DNA of 64,000 bases from Pseudomonas weihenstephanensis (GCF_001043055.1 NZ_JYLF01000006.1:62001-126000), one strand, 5' to 3'; numbered from the stretch's first letter, positions 1-9,524 are shown. The notes: generated from the letters alone by a model not told the origin. A program made the numbers and translations.

Positions 1-1
1 T

Positions 2-934
2 ATCGATTTCACCCACTCGCGTATCTACGATAGCGACACCATCCTTAGTCTGGGTCACACCCCGCGCAAGCTGATCGTTTATGGTGCTGGCGTGATTGGT
101 TGTGAGTACGCCTCGATCTTCAGCGGTCTGGGGGTGCTGGTTGAGCTGGTGGATAACCGTGAGCAACTGCTCAGCTTCCTTGACTCCGAGATCTCGCAGG
201 CGCTGAGCTATCACTTCAGCAACAACAACATCACCGTGCGTCACAACGAAGAGTACGAGCGCGTTGAAGGGGTTGAAAACGGTGTGATCCTGCACCTTAA
301 GTCGGGCAAGAAGATCAAGGCCGATGCCTTGCTCTGGTGCAACGGCCGTACCGGCAACACCGATCAGTTGGGCTTGGAAAACATCGGCATCAAGGCCAAT
401 GGCCGTGGCCAGATCAGTGTCGATGAAAACTACCGCACCACGGTGCCGAACATCTTCGCCGCAGGTGATGTGATTGGCTGGCCAAGCCTGGCCAGTGCCG
501 CGCACGACCAAGGTCGCTCGGCAGCGGGCAGCATCGTCGACAACGGCAGTTGGCGCTTCGTGAATGATGTGCCAACCGGCATTTACACCATTCCCGAGAT
601 CAGCTCGATCGGCAAGAACGAGCAAGAGCTGACTCAGGCCAAAGTGCCGTACGAAGTGGGCAAGGCGTTTTTCAAAGGCATGGCGCGTGCGCAGATTGCC
701 GGTGAACCGCAAGGCATGCTGAAAATCCTGTTCCACCGCGAAACCCTGCAAGTGCTTGGCGTGCATTGCTTCGGCTATCAGGCATCGGAGATCGTGCACA
801 TCGGTCAGGCGATCATGAATCAGCCGGGTGAGCTCAATACCCTCAAGTATTTCGTCAACACCACGTTCAACTACCCGACCATGGCCGAAGCCTATCGGGT
901 AGCCGCTTACGACGGCCTTAACCGGCTTTTTTGA
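2..934 (+). CDS. sthA: Soluble pyridine nucleotide transhydrogenase, 5'-truncated by window edge
   Basis: This cytoplasmic FAD flavoprotein exchanges hydride between NADPH and NAD+ and so balances the two pools. About 310 C-terminal residues are present; the family is about 465 long, so the N-terminal FAD-binding part lies outside the window. The reading frame is open from base 2. The NAD(P)-binding Rossmann motif [10 protein letters not shown] begins about 29 residues in, the second FAD motif [16 protein letters not shown] is mid-way, and the C-terminal dimerisation domain ends normally. The overall pattern is that of the pyridine nucleotide-disulphide reductase family. It converges with the GDPD gene. 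Confidence 0.95.
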   Translation: MDFTHSRIYDSDTILSLGHTPRKLIVYGAGVIGCEYASIFSGLGVLVELVDNREQLLSFLDSEISQALSYHFSNNNITVRHNEEYERVEGVENGVILHLKSGKKIKADALLWCNGRTGNTDQLGLENIGIKANGRGQISVDENYRTTVPNIFAAGDVIGWPSLASAAHDQGRSAAGSIVDNGSWRFVNDVPTGIYTIPEISSIGKNEQELTQAKVPYEVGKAFFKGMARAQIAGEPQGMLKILFHRETLQVLGVHCFGYQASEIVHIGQAIMNQPGELNTLKYFVNTTFNYPTMAEAYRVAAYDGLNRLF

Positions 935-937
935 GCG

Positions 938-967
938 GCTCCGGCCGGTGGCCTGAGCCGGCCGGGG
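938..967. terminator. GC-rich hairpin between convergent sthA and GDPD genes
   Basis: The 30 bases just after the sthA stop fold into an imperfect GC-rich stem (ctccggccgg against ccggccggggag). No T-run follows on either strand, so this is a possible bidirectional terminator or mRNA 3'-end stabiliser, not a canonical intrinsic terminator. Confidence 0.4.
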
Positions 968-976
968 AGACCGATT

Positions 977-1699
977 TCAGCCATTCCCAAGGGTGGCAGT
1001 GGCCAAACCGGGAAAGTCTGTAATCAGGCTGTCTACGCCGAAATCAGCGAGTCTGCGCATCAGCGCAGGCTCGTTGACTGTCCATACCGACACATGCAAG
1101 CCCTGGCGCTGGGCTTTTTCCAGGCGCTCGGGGGTGCACAGCGTCCAGTTCAACGCGAGCATGTCGCAGCCATAGCTTTGTGCGACCTTCAGCGGATCAA
1201 GCCAAGCGTATTCGGCAACCAGCCCGCGGGATAAATCCGGCGTCAACTCGATGGCCGCCTTGAGCACTTCGCGCGAGCTTGAGGTGACGGTGACTTTGTC
1301 CATCAGGCCATGGCGCTGGGCCATTTCGCGAATCGCCAGCACCGTAGTGGCTGCGCGGGTACGCGAGGCGCTTTTAACTTCAAGCTGCCAATGCTCGAAG
1401 TTGCATTTTTCGAACAGCTCTTCAAGCCGTGGAATCGGGCATGGATGCACCCAGCCCGGGCCGCCTTTGCGTGCGTCGTAGGTCGCGAGATCGGCGGCCG
1501 TATGCTCGATCACCTTGCCGCGTCGGTCGGTGGTGCGCTTGAGGGTTGGGTCGTGGATGACCATCAACTCGCCATCTTTGGACAAGTGCAGGTCGAGTTC
1601 GCAGCGACGAACGCCGTGCTTGAGGCATTGCTCAAAGCTGGCAAGGGTGTTTTCGGGTGCTTCGCCTTTGGCGCCGCGATGGCCATAAATCAGGGTCAC
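977..1699 (-). CDS. Glycerophosphodiester phosphodiesterase family protein
   Basis: A GDPD-family TIM-barrel enzyme of 240 residues, expected to hydrolyse glycerophosphodiesters to glycerol 3-phosphate and an alcohol. The metal-site motifs are visible: GHRG at residues 6-9 followed by PENT, then ELDLHLSKDG near 33-43 and the IHD motif near 47. There is no signal peptide, so it is the cytoplasmic UgpQ-like type and not the periplasmic GlpQ. The start is GTG, chosen because AAGGAG sits 5-6 bases upstream. It may be co-transcribed with the upstream PilZ gene, 38 bases away. Confidence 0.9.
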   Translation of the reverse strand: MTLIYGHRGAKGEAPENTLASFEQCLKHGVRRCELDLHLSKDGELMVIHDPTLKRTTDRRGKVIEHTAADLATYDARKGGPGWVHPCPIPRLEELFEKCNFEHWQLEVKSASRTRAATTVLAIREMAQRHGLMDKVTVTSSSREVLKAAIELTPDLSRGLVAEYAWLDPLKVAQSYGCDMLALNWTLCTPERLEKAQRQGLHVSVWTVNEPALMRRLADFGVDSLITDFPGLATATLGNG

Positions 1700-1737
1700 A
1701 ATTGCTCCTTCCTACAAGTCGCAGCGTTGAGAGGTGT

Positions 1738-2325
1738 TTACTCTTCTTCGCCGGTTTCGTTTTGTTCGAGGGCCAGGCGGCGTGCCTGCGCTTGTTTTTG
1801 CAAAATGTAGCGCGCCAATAGCTGGCGTTGCGCATCGGTGATGGCTTCGAATTCCGTGCCGATTTCGTAATGGCCGTCGCGCGCGTCGCAGTGAGTGACT
1901 TTAGCCCGTAGCAGCAACCCTAGCGCTTGAGGCATGAGCACCATCTTGATCGAAAGATGGCTGCCCACCGGGCAGGCTTTGGCGTGGCGCAATTCGATGC
2001 CGCCTTCGGACAGCTTGACCGGTTGCAGTTCTCCGATTTTGCCCAGCACGGTTTGCGCAACGACCTGGCTGAGCAGGTCGATGCGTTTGTTCAGGGTTTT
2101 GAGGTAGCTGGAGATCGTACGGTCGCGCTCGCTGATCTGGCGCAGCAGGTGCTGGGCCTCGAATTCACTCAGGTGCAACTCGCTGAGTAAATTGAATAAA
2201 GGCGAAGCATCTTGCAACACTTCATCGCTCGCGGCTTCGGGGGCCGACAGCGGGGTTATTTCCAGTGCGATCACATCATCGATACGGTAGTATTCGCGGC
2301 GATCTGCTTCATCTAATGTCGACAT
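1738..2325 (-). CDS. PilZ domain-containing protein
   Basis: A 195-residue cytoplasmic protein. An N-terminal RREYYR stretch (residues 8-13) and KLSEGG near residue 108 resemble the split arginine and D/NxSxGG motifs of PilZ c-di-GMP receptors, separated here by a helical insert of about 90 residues. The last 20 residues are acidic and low-complexity. It lies between the GDPD gene and the divergent lolC, where many pseudomonads carry a PilZ gene. The first PilZ motif is degenerate, so c-di-GMP binding is inferred. Confidence 0.75.
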   Translation of the reverse strand: MSTLDEADRREYYRIDDVIALEITPLSAPEAASDEVLQDASPLFNLLSELHLSEFEAQHLLRQISERDRTISSYLKTLNKRIDLLSQVVAQTVLGKIGELQPVKLSEGGIELRHAKACPVGSHLSIKMVLMPQALGLLLRAKVTHCDARDGHYEIGTEFEAITDAQRQLLARYILQKQAQARRLALEQNETGEEE

Positions 2326-2419
2326 GGCGAACCCATGGTGGCGGCTGTGGTCTGAGTGTAAAGCTGCTTATCAGGCCCCGCCACAAGGACGTCTTCTTTT
2401 CCCTCGAACAAGCCCCGAC

Positions 2420-3670
2420 ATGTTCAGACCTCTCTTCGTATTTATCGGCACGCGTTATACCCGTGCAAAGCGTCGCAATCATTTTGTGTCGTTCATTTCT
2501 CTGACTTCAATGATCGGACTCGCCCTCGGCGTGGTCGTGATGATCGTTGTGCTCTCGGTGATGAACGGCTTCGATCATGAGATGCGCACCCGCGTGCTGG
2601 GCATGGTGCCCCACGCGACCATCGTCGGTGATCAACCGATCAGCGACTGGCAATCATTGGCCGCTAAGGTCGAGCAGAACCCGAAGGTGGCGGCGGTTGC
2701 GCCGTACACCCAGATGCAGGGCCTGCTGACCCATGACGGCAATGTGCAAAAAGTGCTGCTCAATGCCATCGATCCCGCGCAAGAGCGCAAGGTGTCGATC
2801 ATTGACCAGTTCATGTTGCACGGTCAGCTCGACGCCCTGACGCCCGGCAGTTTCGGCATTGTCATTGGCGACAAGGCCGCCAAAAAGCTCGGCGTGGCCA
2901 TTGGCGACAAGCTGACGTTCGTGGCGCCGGAAGTCACGGTGACCCCGGCGGGCATGTTTCCGCGCATGAAGCGCTTCACCGTGCAGGGCATTTTTCATGT
3001 CGGCGCCGGTGAGATCGACGGCTATCTGGGTATCACCAACTTGCAGGATCTGGCGCGCTTGCAGCGCTGGAAGCCCGATCAGGTCCAGGGCTTGCGCCTC
3101 AAGTTCGACGATCTGTTCCAGGCCCCGCGTGCCGCATGGGACATCGCCCAGCAGTTGGGCGAAGACCGCTACTACGCCCGCGACTGGACCCGTACCCACG
3201 GCAATCTGTATCAAGCGATCCGCATGGAAAAAGCCATGATCGGTCTGCTGTTGCTGCTGATTGTGGCCGTGGCCGCGTTCAACATCATTTCCACGCTGGT
3301 GATGGTGGTGAATGACAAAAAGGGCGATATCGCGATTTTGCGCACATTAGGCGCCACTCCCGGCACGATCATGGCGATTTTCATGGTGCAGGGCACGGTG
3401 ATTGGCGTGGTCGGCACGGCCATCGGCGCGGTGCTGGGCATGCTGGCGGCGCTCAATGTGAGCGCGGCGATTTCGGGCCTTGAAGGCCTGATCGGGCACA
3501 AGTTTCTCAACGCCGACGTGTACTTCATCGACTACTTGCCGTCGCAATTGCAGGCACAAGACGTGTTGATGGTGTGCGGTGCGGCATTGGTTCTGAGTTT
3601 CCTCGCGACCTTGTACCCGGCCTGGCGTGCTGCACGCACCCAGCCTGCGCAGGCGCTTCGTTATGAGTGA
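2420..3670 (+). CDS. lolC: Lipoprotein-releasing ABC transporter permease LolC
   Basis: An inner-membrane subunit of the LolCDE machine, which extracts outer-membrane lipoproteins and hands them to LolA. The protein has 416 residues: one N-terminal membrane segment near 25-50, a large periplasmic MacB-type domain, and three C-terminal FtsX-type segments. The start [20 protein letters not shown] is used because lolE begins almost identically; upstream in-frame codons have no homology. It overlaps lolD by 8 bases, so the two are translationally coupled. LolC and LolE are paralogues here, and which is which is assigned by gene order. Confidence 0.92.
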   Translation: MFRPLFVFIGTRYTRAKRRNHFVSFISLTSMIGLALGVVVMIVVLSVMNGFDHEMRTRVLGMVPHATIVGDQPISDWQSLAAKVEQNPKVAAVAPYTQMQGLLTHDGNVQKVLLNAIDPAQERKVSIIDQFMLHGQLDALTPGSFGIVIGDKAAKKLGVAIGDKLTFVAPEVTVTPAGMFPRMKRFTVQGIFHVGAGEIDGYLGITNLQDLARLQRWKPDQVQGLRLKFDDLFQAPRAAWDIAQQLGEDRYYARDWTRTHGNLYQAIRMEKAMIGLLLLLIVAVAAFNIISTLVMVVNDKKGDIAILRTLGATPGTIMAIFMVQGTVIGVVGTAIGAVLGMLAALNVSAAISGLEGLIGHKFLNADVYFIDYLPSQLQAQDVLMVCGAALVLSFLATLYPAWRAARTQPAQALRYE

Positions 3671-4361
3671 GTTGGGCATGAAAGAACAAGCAGTGTTGAG
3701 TTGCCGCGACCTGAGCAAGTCTTACGACGAAGGCCCGGAGTCGGTGGTGGTGTTGTCGGGCTTGCAGCTTGAACTGCACCCCGGCGAGCGCGTGGCCATT
3801 GTCGGTACATCGGGTTCGGGCAAAAGTACGTTGCTCAATATGCTCGGTGGCCTCGACACACCTTCCAGCGGCAGTGTCTGGTTGGCGGGTGAAGAACTGT
3901 CGGCGCTGGGCGAAAAGGCCCGTGGTCAGTTACGCAATCGTTCGTTGGGCTTTGTGTATCAATTTCACCATCTGTTGCCCGAGTTCACCGCGCTGGAAAA
4001 CGTGTGCATGCCGCTGTTGATCGGCAAAACATCGATTCCCGAGGCGCGTGAGCGGGCGACAGCCCTGCTGACCCGCGTGGGCCTGGGCCACCGTCTGGAG
4101 CATAAACCGGCCGAACTCTCCGGTGGTGAGCGCCAACGCGTGGCCATCGCCCGTGCGCTGGTCAACAATCCGGGGCTGGTGATGCTCGACGAGCCGACGG
4201 GCAACCTCGATTCGCACACCGCGCAGGGCATTCAGGACCTGATGCTGGAACTCAGCACCTCTATGCGCACGGCATTTTTGGTGGTGACCCATGACATGAA
4301 CCTGGCCCGCCAGATGGATCGCGTGTTGCACCTTCAAGAAGGTCGCTTGACCACGATTTAA
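3663..4361 (+). CDS. lolD: Lipoprotein-releasing ABC transporter ATPase LolD
   Basis: A cytoplasmic ATPase that powers LolCDE. The protein has 232 residues with all ABC hallmarks: Walker [10 protein letters not shown] near residue 46, the Q-loop, signature [14 protein letters not shown] near 150, Walker [13 protein letters not shown], and the H-loop VVTHD. The start ATGAGTGA overlaps the lolC stop by 8 bases. lolE follows about 60 bases downstream. Together with both permeases this is a full lolCDE operon. Confidence 0.95.
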   Translation: MSELGMKEQAVLSCRDLSKSYDEGPESVVVLSGLQLELHPGERVAIVGTSGSGKSTLLNMLGGLDTPSSGSVWLAGEELSALGEKARGQLRNRSLGFVYQFHHLLPEFTALENVCMPLLIGKTSIPEARERATALLTRVGLGHRLEHKPAELSGGERQRVAIARALVNNPGLVMLDEPTGNLDSHTAQGIQDLMLELSTSMRTAFLVVTHDMNLARQMDRVLHLQEGRLTTI

Positions 4362-4422
4362 TCGGCCCCCACCCTGCGCCTTGACCGGCGTCGGGTCTTT
4401 TATTTTTATACGGTGCCCGCGA

Positions 4423-5667
4423 ATGTTCAGACCGTTATCGATTTTTATCGGCACGCGCTATACCCGCGCCAAGCGCCGCAATCGTTTTGTGTCGTTTATT
4501 TCCATGACCTCGATGATCGGTCTCGCCTTGGGCGTTTTGGCCATGATCGTGGTGTTGTCGGTGATGAACGGCTTCCAGCGTGAAATGAGTAACCGCATCC
4601 TCGGCATGGTGCCGCACGCCACCATCGTAGGCGTAAAGCCGATCGATGACTGGCGGCCGGTGGCTGAAGCGGCGATGAAAAACCCTGAAGTGACGGCGGC
4701 GGTGCCGTTCACCGAAATGGAAGGGATGCTGTCCTACAAAGGCTCGATGCAGCCGATCCAGATCAGCGGTGTCGATCCGGCGCTCGAAGGTGAGGTGTCC
4801 ATCGTGACCCGGCACATCGTGCAAGGTCGCCTGGAAGACCTTAAACCCGGTGAATATGGCGTGGTGCTCGGCGACATCACTGCGCGGCGCTTTCGTCTGG
4901 GGGTGGGCGACAAAATCACCTTGATCGTGCCCGAGGCCAGCACCGCACCGGGCGGCATTACCCCACGCTTGCAGCGCTTGAACGTGGTGGGCATCTTCAA
5001 GGTCGGCGCTGAGCTGGATGGCTCCATGGGCCTGATCCATGTCGCAGACGCCGCCGCCATGCAGCGCTGGGCGCCGAACCAGGTGCAAAGCGTGCGCCTG
5101 GCAGTCAAAGATTTGTACGCTGCGCCCAAAGTCTCGGCCGATGTGGCCGCAGGTCTGGGTGAGGGCTACCGGGCTGATGACTGGACCCACACCCAGGGCA
5201 GCCTGTTCAGCGCCATGAAAATGGAAAAAACCATGATTGGTTTGCTGCTGCTGATGATCGTTGCCGTGGCTGCGTTCAACATCATCGCCACGCTGATCAT
5301 GGTGGTGAACGACAAGGGTGCCGACATCGCGATCCTGCGTACCATCGGCGCTACGCCGCGCCAGATCATGGCGATTTTCATGGTTCAGGGCACGGTGATT
5401 GGCATTGTCGGTACGTTGATCGGTGGCGTGCTGGGGGTGATTGCTGCGTTGAATGTCAGCGAGCTGGTGGGCTGGATGGAGCGCGTGTCAGGGCAGCACA
5501 TCTTCAGTTCTGACGTGTACTTCGTCAGTAACCTGCCGTCTGAGCTGCAAGGCGGTGACGTGGCGCTGATCTGCACGGCGGGGTTTGTGTTGAGTTTTTT
5601 GGCGACGCTGTACCCGGCGTATCGGGCCGCCAAAATCCAGCCGGCGCATGCTTTGCGTTATTCCTGA
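4423..5667 (+). CDS. lolE: Lipoprotein-releasing ABC transporter permease LolE
   Basis: The second LolCDE permease, 414 residues, with the same plan as the first: an N-terminal membrane segment, a periplasmic domain and three C-terminal membrane segments with the FtsX-type FNIIATLIMVVNDK region near 280. The start is the ATG that gives [20 protein letters not shown], matching its paralogue. The leader before it is a T-rich stretch (tcttttatttttat). It is the last gene of the lol operon and is followed by a REP-type palindrome. Confidence 0.92.
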   Translation: MFRPLSIFIGTRYTRAKRRNRFVSFISMTSMIGLALGVLAMIVVLSVMNGFQREMSNRILGMVPHATIVGVKPIDDWRPVAEAAMKNPEVTAAVPFTEMEGMLSYKGSMQPIQISGVDPALEGEVSIVTRHIVQGRLEDLKPGEYGVVLGDITARRFRLGVGDKITLIVPEASTAPGGITPRLQRLNVVGIFKVGAELDGSMGLIHVADAAAMQRWAPNQVQSVRLAVKDLYAAPKVSADVAAGLGEGYRADDWTHTQGSLFSAMKMEKTMIGLLLLMIVAVAAFNIIATLIMVVNDKGADIAILRTIGATPRQIMAIFMVQGTVIGIVGTLIGGVLGVIAALNVSELVGWMERVSGQHIFSSDVYFVSNLPSELQGGDVALICTAGFVLSFLATLYPAYRAAKIQPAHALRYS

Positions 5668-5680
5668 TACCTGAAGCGCA

Positions 5681-5860
5681 AAAGCCCCTCACCCTAACCC
5701 TCTCCCAGAGGGGGAGGCGACTAAAAGCAAAGGCAGGTCTGTGTTACCACGCGATTTGAAGCCCTCTCTCGGCAGGAGAAGGGGCTAAAGCAAAAGCAGG
5801 TCTGCGTTACAGCCTAGATCAGCTCCCTCTCCCGGAGGGAGAGGGTTGGGGTGAGGGCAG
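5681..5860. repeat. Nested inverted repeat element (REP-type) overlapping the copS 3' end
   Basis: The outer arms are ccctcaccctaaccctctccc (5686-5706) and its inverse at 5837-5857, 20 of 21 bases matching. Each arm also has a local hairpin (ctctcccagaggg, ccctctcccggagggagaggg). Inside are two direct copies of a roughly 21-base unit, near 5727 and 5791 (gcaaaggcaggtctgtgtta / gcaaaagcaggtctgcgtta). The element is typical of dispersed intergenic palindromes in pseudomonads. Its right arm is translated as the C-terminus of copS. Confidence 0.85.
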
Positions 5861-7210
5861 CTTTGCTGGCAGCTCTACCACAAACCGCGTCAATCCTTCC
5901 TGCGAATCACAGCGAATCTGCCCACCATGGGCGCGAATGATCGATTGGGTAATTGCCAGTCCCAACCCGGCATGTTCACTGCTGCCTTCGCGCCGCGCCG
6001 GGTCTGCCCGATAAAATCGGTCGAACAAGCGTGGCACCTGCTCAGCGGGGATGCCTGGCCCTGTATTTTCAATCGTGATGCTGACACTGGACGCTGATCC
6101 GCTGATCAATACCTTGATCGCGCCGCCCGCCGGTGTGTAGCGCAAAGCGTTATCCAGCAGGTTGGACAGGGCGCGACGCAGCATGCTGCGGTCGCCTGCT
6201 ATTTGACCGTTGCCTGTGTGGCTCAACTGAATGTGCGAATCCTCGGCCAACAGCGCGTAGAACTCCAACAGCGCGTCAACTTCATGGGCCACGTCCAGCG
6301 GCTCGTGTTTGGGGGTGAGTAAGCCATGGTCCGCTTTGGCCAGATACAGCATGTCGTTGACCAGTTGCGCCATCCATTGCAGCTCTTCGAGGTTGCTGTG
6401 CAGCGCTTCGCGGTAGGCATCTCTGTCGCGCGGGCGGGTGAGGGTGACTTGGGTGTGTGTCAGCAAGTTTGAGAGCGGGGTGCGCAGTTCGTGGGCAATG
6501 TCGGCTGAAAAGGCCGAGAGCCGCTGAAATGAAGCGTCCAGTCGACTGAGCATGGCGTTGAAGGCATTGGCCAGTTCGGCCAGTTCGGCGGGCATCTGTG
6601 CTTGCGGTAGGCGTGCGTTGAGTGAGTCAGCCGAGACGCTGGCGGCAATCGCGCTCATGCGGCGCAAAGGGCGCAAGCCGCTACGGGCTGCCCAGGCGCC
6701 CAGAATCGCGGTGGCGAGCGCCGAGAGGCTGACGGTCATCCAGATCAGGCGTTGCATGCGCTGCAAGAAATGCTGGTGGTGGGTGATGTCCAGCAGCAAG
6801 GTCAGACGGGGTGCGCCGGGAGAGTCAGGCGCCGGGTTAAGGACGCGGTAATCGGTGCCACTGATTTGCAGGCTGACCAGCCCCGGTGTTGTCGGCAGTT
6901 CGGCAGGCAGTTGCGTTGAGCTGTCGAACCACACGTGGCCGTCGGGGCCGCGCACCCGAACGCTCAAGTCGGGTTGATGGCTGAGATCCTGCAACAACAG
7001 GGGCAGGCGTTGGGTGAATTGTTCCAGGGTGCTGGCGCCGTGCAGGGTACTGCGCAGCCCTGCCAGGCGGCTTTCCATCAGTTGCTGGTCCAGTTCTACG
7101 AAATGCACTTCGCTGGCGCGCCCGAACAGTACGCCAGCAAACAGTGAAACCACGGCTGTGCAGCCTGCAAACAGCAAGGCCAGACGGCTGCTCAGTGACA
7201 GGCGACGCAT
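5819..7210 (-). CDS. copS: Copper-type sensor histidine kinase CopS
   Basis: Inner-membrane sensor kinase of 463 residues. It has a transmembrane segment near 8-30, a periplasmic sensor region, a second segment near 158-178, a HAMP domain, the HisKA motif FSADIAHELRTPLSN near 238, then N, G1 and G2 boxes (LLDNALRYTP, ENTGPGIP, GLGLAI). The start ATG overlaps the copR stop as TGATG. The last residues (about LPSPQPSPSGRGS) come from a REP element, so the native C-terminus has been replaced or extended. The copper role rests on the CopR partner, the cop box and the adjacent cupredoxin. Confidence 0.9.
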   Translation of the reverse strand: MRRLSLSSRLALLFAGCTAVVSLFAGVLFGRASEVHFVELDQQLMESRLAGLRSTLHGASTLEQFTQRLPLLLQDLSHQPDLSVRVRGPDGHVWFDSSTQLPAELPTTPGLVSLQISGTDYRVLNPAPDSPGAPRLTLLLDITHHQHFLQRMQRLIWMTVSLSALATAILGAWAARSGLRPLRRMSAIAASVSADSLNARLPQAQMPAELAELANAFNAMLSRLDASFQRLSAFSADIAHELRTPLSNLLTHTQVTLTRPRDRDAYREALHSNLEELQWMAQLVNDMLYLAKADHGLLTPKHEPLDVAHEVDALLEFYALLAEDSHIQLSHTGNGQIAGDRSMLRRALSNLLDNALRYTPAGGAIKVLISGSASSVSITIENTGPGIPAEQVPRLFDRFYRADPARREGSSEHAGLGLAITQSIIRAHGGQIRCDSQEGLTRFVVELPAKLPSPQPSPSGRGS

Positions 7211-7890
7211 CAATCGGGACGCTCTTCAAGTACGTAGCCCATGCCGCGCACGGTGTGGATAAGCTTCTGTTCGTGGCTGTCGTCGATTTTCAGGCGCAGA
7301 CGGCGAATAGCCACTTCGATGACATTGGTATCGCTGTCGAAATTCATGTCCCACACCTGTGAGGCAATCAACGATTTGGGCAGCACCTCGCCTTGACGCC
7401 TGAGCAGCAACTCCAGCAACGAAAACTCCTTGGCGGTGAGGTCGATGCGCTGGCCATTACGTTCGACGCGGCGACGGATCAGGTCCAGCCGCAAATCTGC
7501 CAGTTGCAGGCTGGTTTCCTGCGTCGTGCTGCTGCCGCGGCGCAACAGGCTGCGCACCCGCGCTAACAGTTCAGAGAAGGCGAACGGTTTGACCAGGTAA
7601 TCATCGGCGCCCAGTTCAAGGCCATGTACGCGGTCTTCAACGGCGTCGCGCGCGGTCAAAAACAGCACCGGGATGTCCAGCCCCGCGCTGCGCACCGCTT
7701 GCAGGATTTGCCAGCCATCACGTCCAGGCAACATCACATCGAGGATCAGCAGCGAATAATCACCGGTCAGGGCCAGGTGCTGGCCGGTGATGCCATCGGT
7801 GGCGAGTTCGGTGCTAAAGCCTGCTTCACTTAGGCCCTGACGCAGGTATTGGCCGGTTTTGGGCTGGTCTTCGACAATCAGCAGTTTCAT
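7210..7890 (-). CDS. copR: Copper-responsive OmpR-family response regulator CopR
   Basis: A 226-residue DNA-binding response regulator. The receiver domain starts [13 protein letters not shown]; its phospho-acceptor Asp is in [13 protein letters not shown] near 51, with the K in LVKPF near 101. A winged-helix OmpR-type domain fills the C-terminal half ([31 protein letters not shown]). It is similar to CusR/CopR. The 1-base overlap with copS means coupled translation. It is divergent from the cupredoxin gene, with a cop-box match in the shared intergenic region. Confidence 0.93.
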   Translation of the reverse strand: MKLLIVEDQPKTGQYLRQGLSEAGFSTELATDGITGQHLALTGDYSLLILDVMLPGRDGWQILQAVRSAGLDIPVLFLTARDAVEDRVHGLELGADDYLVKPFAFSELLARVRSLLRRGSSTTQETSLQLADLRLDLIRRRVERNGQRIDLTAKEFSLLELLLRRQGEVLPKSLIASQVWDMNFDSDTNVIEVAIRRLRLKIDDSHEQKLIHTVRGMGYVLEERPD

Positions 7891-7952
7891 GGGCGACCCA
7901 TCAGCAATTAACTTCAGCCTTATACAGTGGCCCTTAGGGTGCAGGGCTAAAC

Positions 7953-7967
7953 TGACAAAGTTGTAAT
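7953..7967 (+). promoter_or_regulatory. Cop box, predicted CopR operator
   Basis: TGACA at 7953-7957, five bases, then GTAAT at 7963-7967. This matches the TGACA-N5-GTAAT cop box described for Pseudomonas CopR. It lies 63 bases before the copR start and 75 bases before the divergent cupredoxin start, so one operator could serve both promoters. Confidence 0.75.
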
Positions 7968-8041
7968 CTTACGGTCAGTTGGCTGCCAGCGCCGTGCTTT
8001 AAAGTCAGGCAACGTTTGAATAGTAGCTTTCAGGAGTTCGC

Positions 8042-8563
8042 ATGACCCTACGAAATCGTTTAGCTCTCGCGGGTGGTTTACTGGTGCTGAGTGTTTCGGC
8101 TCTTGCCTCACCCGCTGGCACTTACACGTTTGGCCAGCCTGCGTCGGCGGCAAGTGCTACGCGCACGGTAGAAGTTGACATGACGGATATCGCCTTCACG
8201 CCCAAGGCCCTGCAAGTCAAGGCCGGTGAGACGGTGCGCTTTGTGCTGGTGAATAAAGGCCAATTGCTGCACGAATTCAACCTGGGCGATGCCGCGATGC
8301 ATGCCGCGCACCAGAAAGAAATGCTCAAGATGCAGCAGAGCGCAGCAATGACGCCTACTGGCATGAGCCACGATGGGATGGATCACAGCGCGATGGGCAT
8401 GGCCGGTATGAAACATGACGACCCGAACAGCGTGCTGGTCGAACCGGGTAAAACCGCTGAGCTGACGTGGACGTTCAGCCGGGCAGACAACCTTGAATTT
8501 GCCTGCAATATCCCCGGCCACTATCAGGCAGGCATGGTGGGCACGCTTAAAGTTGACCCTTAA
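8042..8563 (+). CDS. Periplasmic cupredoxin-domain, Met/His-rich copper protein
   Basis: A 173-residue exported protein with a signal peptide ending near ALA (residue 22). The cupredoxin fold is shown by VEVDMTDIAFTPKALQVKAGETVRF near 45-70, an LHEFNLG ligand region and FACNIPGHYQAGM near the C-terminus, the usual Cys-His-Met copper site. A loop of about 50 residues between these is packed with Met and His (MSHDGMDHSAMGMAGMKHDD), typical of copper-resistance proteins. Divergent from copRS, with a cop box between. It probably binds or buffers periplasmic copper. Confidence 0.88.
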   Translation: MTLRNRLALAGGLLVLSVSALASPAGTYTFGQPASAASATRTVEVDMTDIAFTPKALQVKAGETVRFVLVNKGQLLHEFNLGDAAMHAAHQKEMLKMQQSAAMTPTGMSHDGMDHSAMGMAGMKHDDPNSVLVEPGKTAELTWTFSRADNLEFACNIPGHYQAGMVGTLKVDP

Positions 8564-8601
8564 ATCGGGAAGTTCGTCTACGGGCGCTGAAAGCGGGGCG
8601 T

Positions 8602-8627
8602 AAACCCGATAGAATTGCCGGGTTTTT
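8602..8627 (+). terminator. Short hairpin with T-run just upstream of queF
   Basis: aaacccg (8602-8608) pairs with cgggttt (8619-8625) around a 10-base loop, followed by T's. It ends 18 bases before the queF ATG. It may terminate the cupredoxin transcript or attenuate read-through into queF. I see no preQ1 riboswitch consensus. Confidence 0.55.
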
Positions 8628-8644
8628 CTAGCCAGGTTTTTGTC

Positions 8645-9475
8645 ATGCATCCCGCAGCCGAACATTCGCCGCTGGGCAAGTCCAGTGAATACATCAGTAC
8701 CTACACCCCGTCCTTGCTGTTCCCGATCCCGCGTGCGGCGAAATGGGCAGAGCTGGGGCTAAGCGCCGAAACGTTGCCTTATGTCGGGGTCGATTATTGG
8801 ACCTGCTTTGAGCTGTCGTGGCTGCTGCCCTCGGGCAAGCCGGTGGTGGCCATTGGTGAGTTCTGCTTTGCTGCCGACTCGCCCAATATCGTTGAGTCCA
8901 AATCGTTCAAGCTGTACCTGAACTCGTTGAACCAGAGCGTGTTTGCCGACACGCCAAGCCTTGTCGCCACGTTGCAGGCCGACTTGTCAGTCGCTTCTGG
9001 CAAACCGGTCAGCGTGCGAGTGCGCAGCCTGGATGACGTGCAGGCCGATGGCGTAGGTGTTTTGCCGGGTGTGTGCATTGATGATCTGGACATCACGGTC
9101 AGCGACTATGCGCAGCCGCGTCCTGAGCTGTTGGCGTGTGACGCTTCGCGGATTGTCGAAGAAAGCGTCTACAGCCACTTGCTCAAATCCAACTGCCCGG
9201 TCACGAGCCAGCCCGATTGGGGCACCGTGGTGGTCGAGTACCGTGGCGCGGCGCTGGACCCTGCCAGTTTGTTGGCGTACCTGGTGAGCTTTCGCCAGCA
9301 CTCGGACTTCCATGAGCAATGTGTGGAGCGCATCTTTCTTGACCTGCAACGCCTGCTCAAGCCCGAAAAACTGACTGTGTACGCACGTTACGTGCGTCGC
9401 GGCGGGCTGGACATCAACCCGTACCGCTCAACCGAAACCGTGGCGTTCAAAAACGTGCGACTGGTGCGTCAGTAA
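8645..9475 (+). CDS. queF: NADPH-dependent 7-cyano-7-deazaguanine reductase
   Basis: Reduces preQ0 to preQ1 in queuosine biosynthesis, in the cytoplasm. The protein has 276 residues, the size of the long, two-domain QueF class. The catalytic region [12 protein letters not shown] (Cys near 180), with the FHEQCVERI motif near 220-228, is visible. The start is the ATG giving [16 protein letters not shown]; the longer frame upstream runs through the hairpin and is unlikely. Downstream lies a small palindrome, then convergent bcp. Confidence 0.95.
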   Translation: MHPAAEHSPLGKSSEYISTYTPSLLFPIPRAAKWAELGLSAETLPYVGVDYWTCFELSWLLPSGKPVVAIGEFCFAADSPNIVESKSFKLYLNSLNQSVFADTPSLVATLQADLSVASGKPVSVRVRSLDDVQADGVGVLPGVCIDDLDITVSDYAQPRPELLACDASRIVEESVYSHLLKSNCPVTSQPDWGTVVVEYRGAALDPASLLAYLVSFRQHSDFHEQCVERIFLDLQRLLKPEKLTVYARYVRRGGLDINPYRSTETVAFKNVRLVRQ

Positions 9476-9482
9476 AGGCAAA

Positions 9483-9520
9483 GCCCTCACCCTAACCCTC
9501 TGCGCAGGGTTAGGGTAAAG
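9483..9520. repeat. Palindrome between convergent queF and bcp
   Basis: ccctcaccctaaccctctgcgcagggttagggtaaag contains the hairpin accctaaccct / agggttagggt. The left arm repeats the ccctcaccctaaccctct motif of the 5681-5860 element, so this is a shortened relative that may also act as a bidirectional terminator. Confidence 0.7.
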
Positions 9521-9524
9521 CGCC

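Noticed and set aside
1310..1810. 166-residue plus-strand open frame
   Set aside because: It lies antisense to the GDPD and PilZ genes with no homology and no Shine-Dalgarno; a shadow frame of GC-rich coding DNA.
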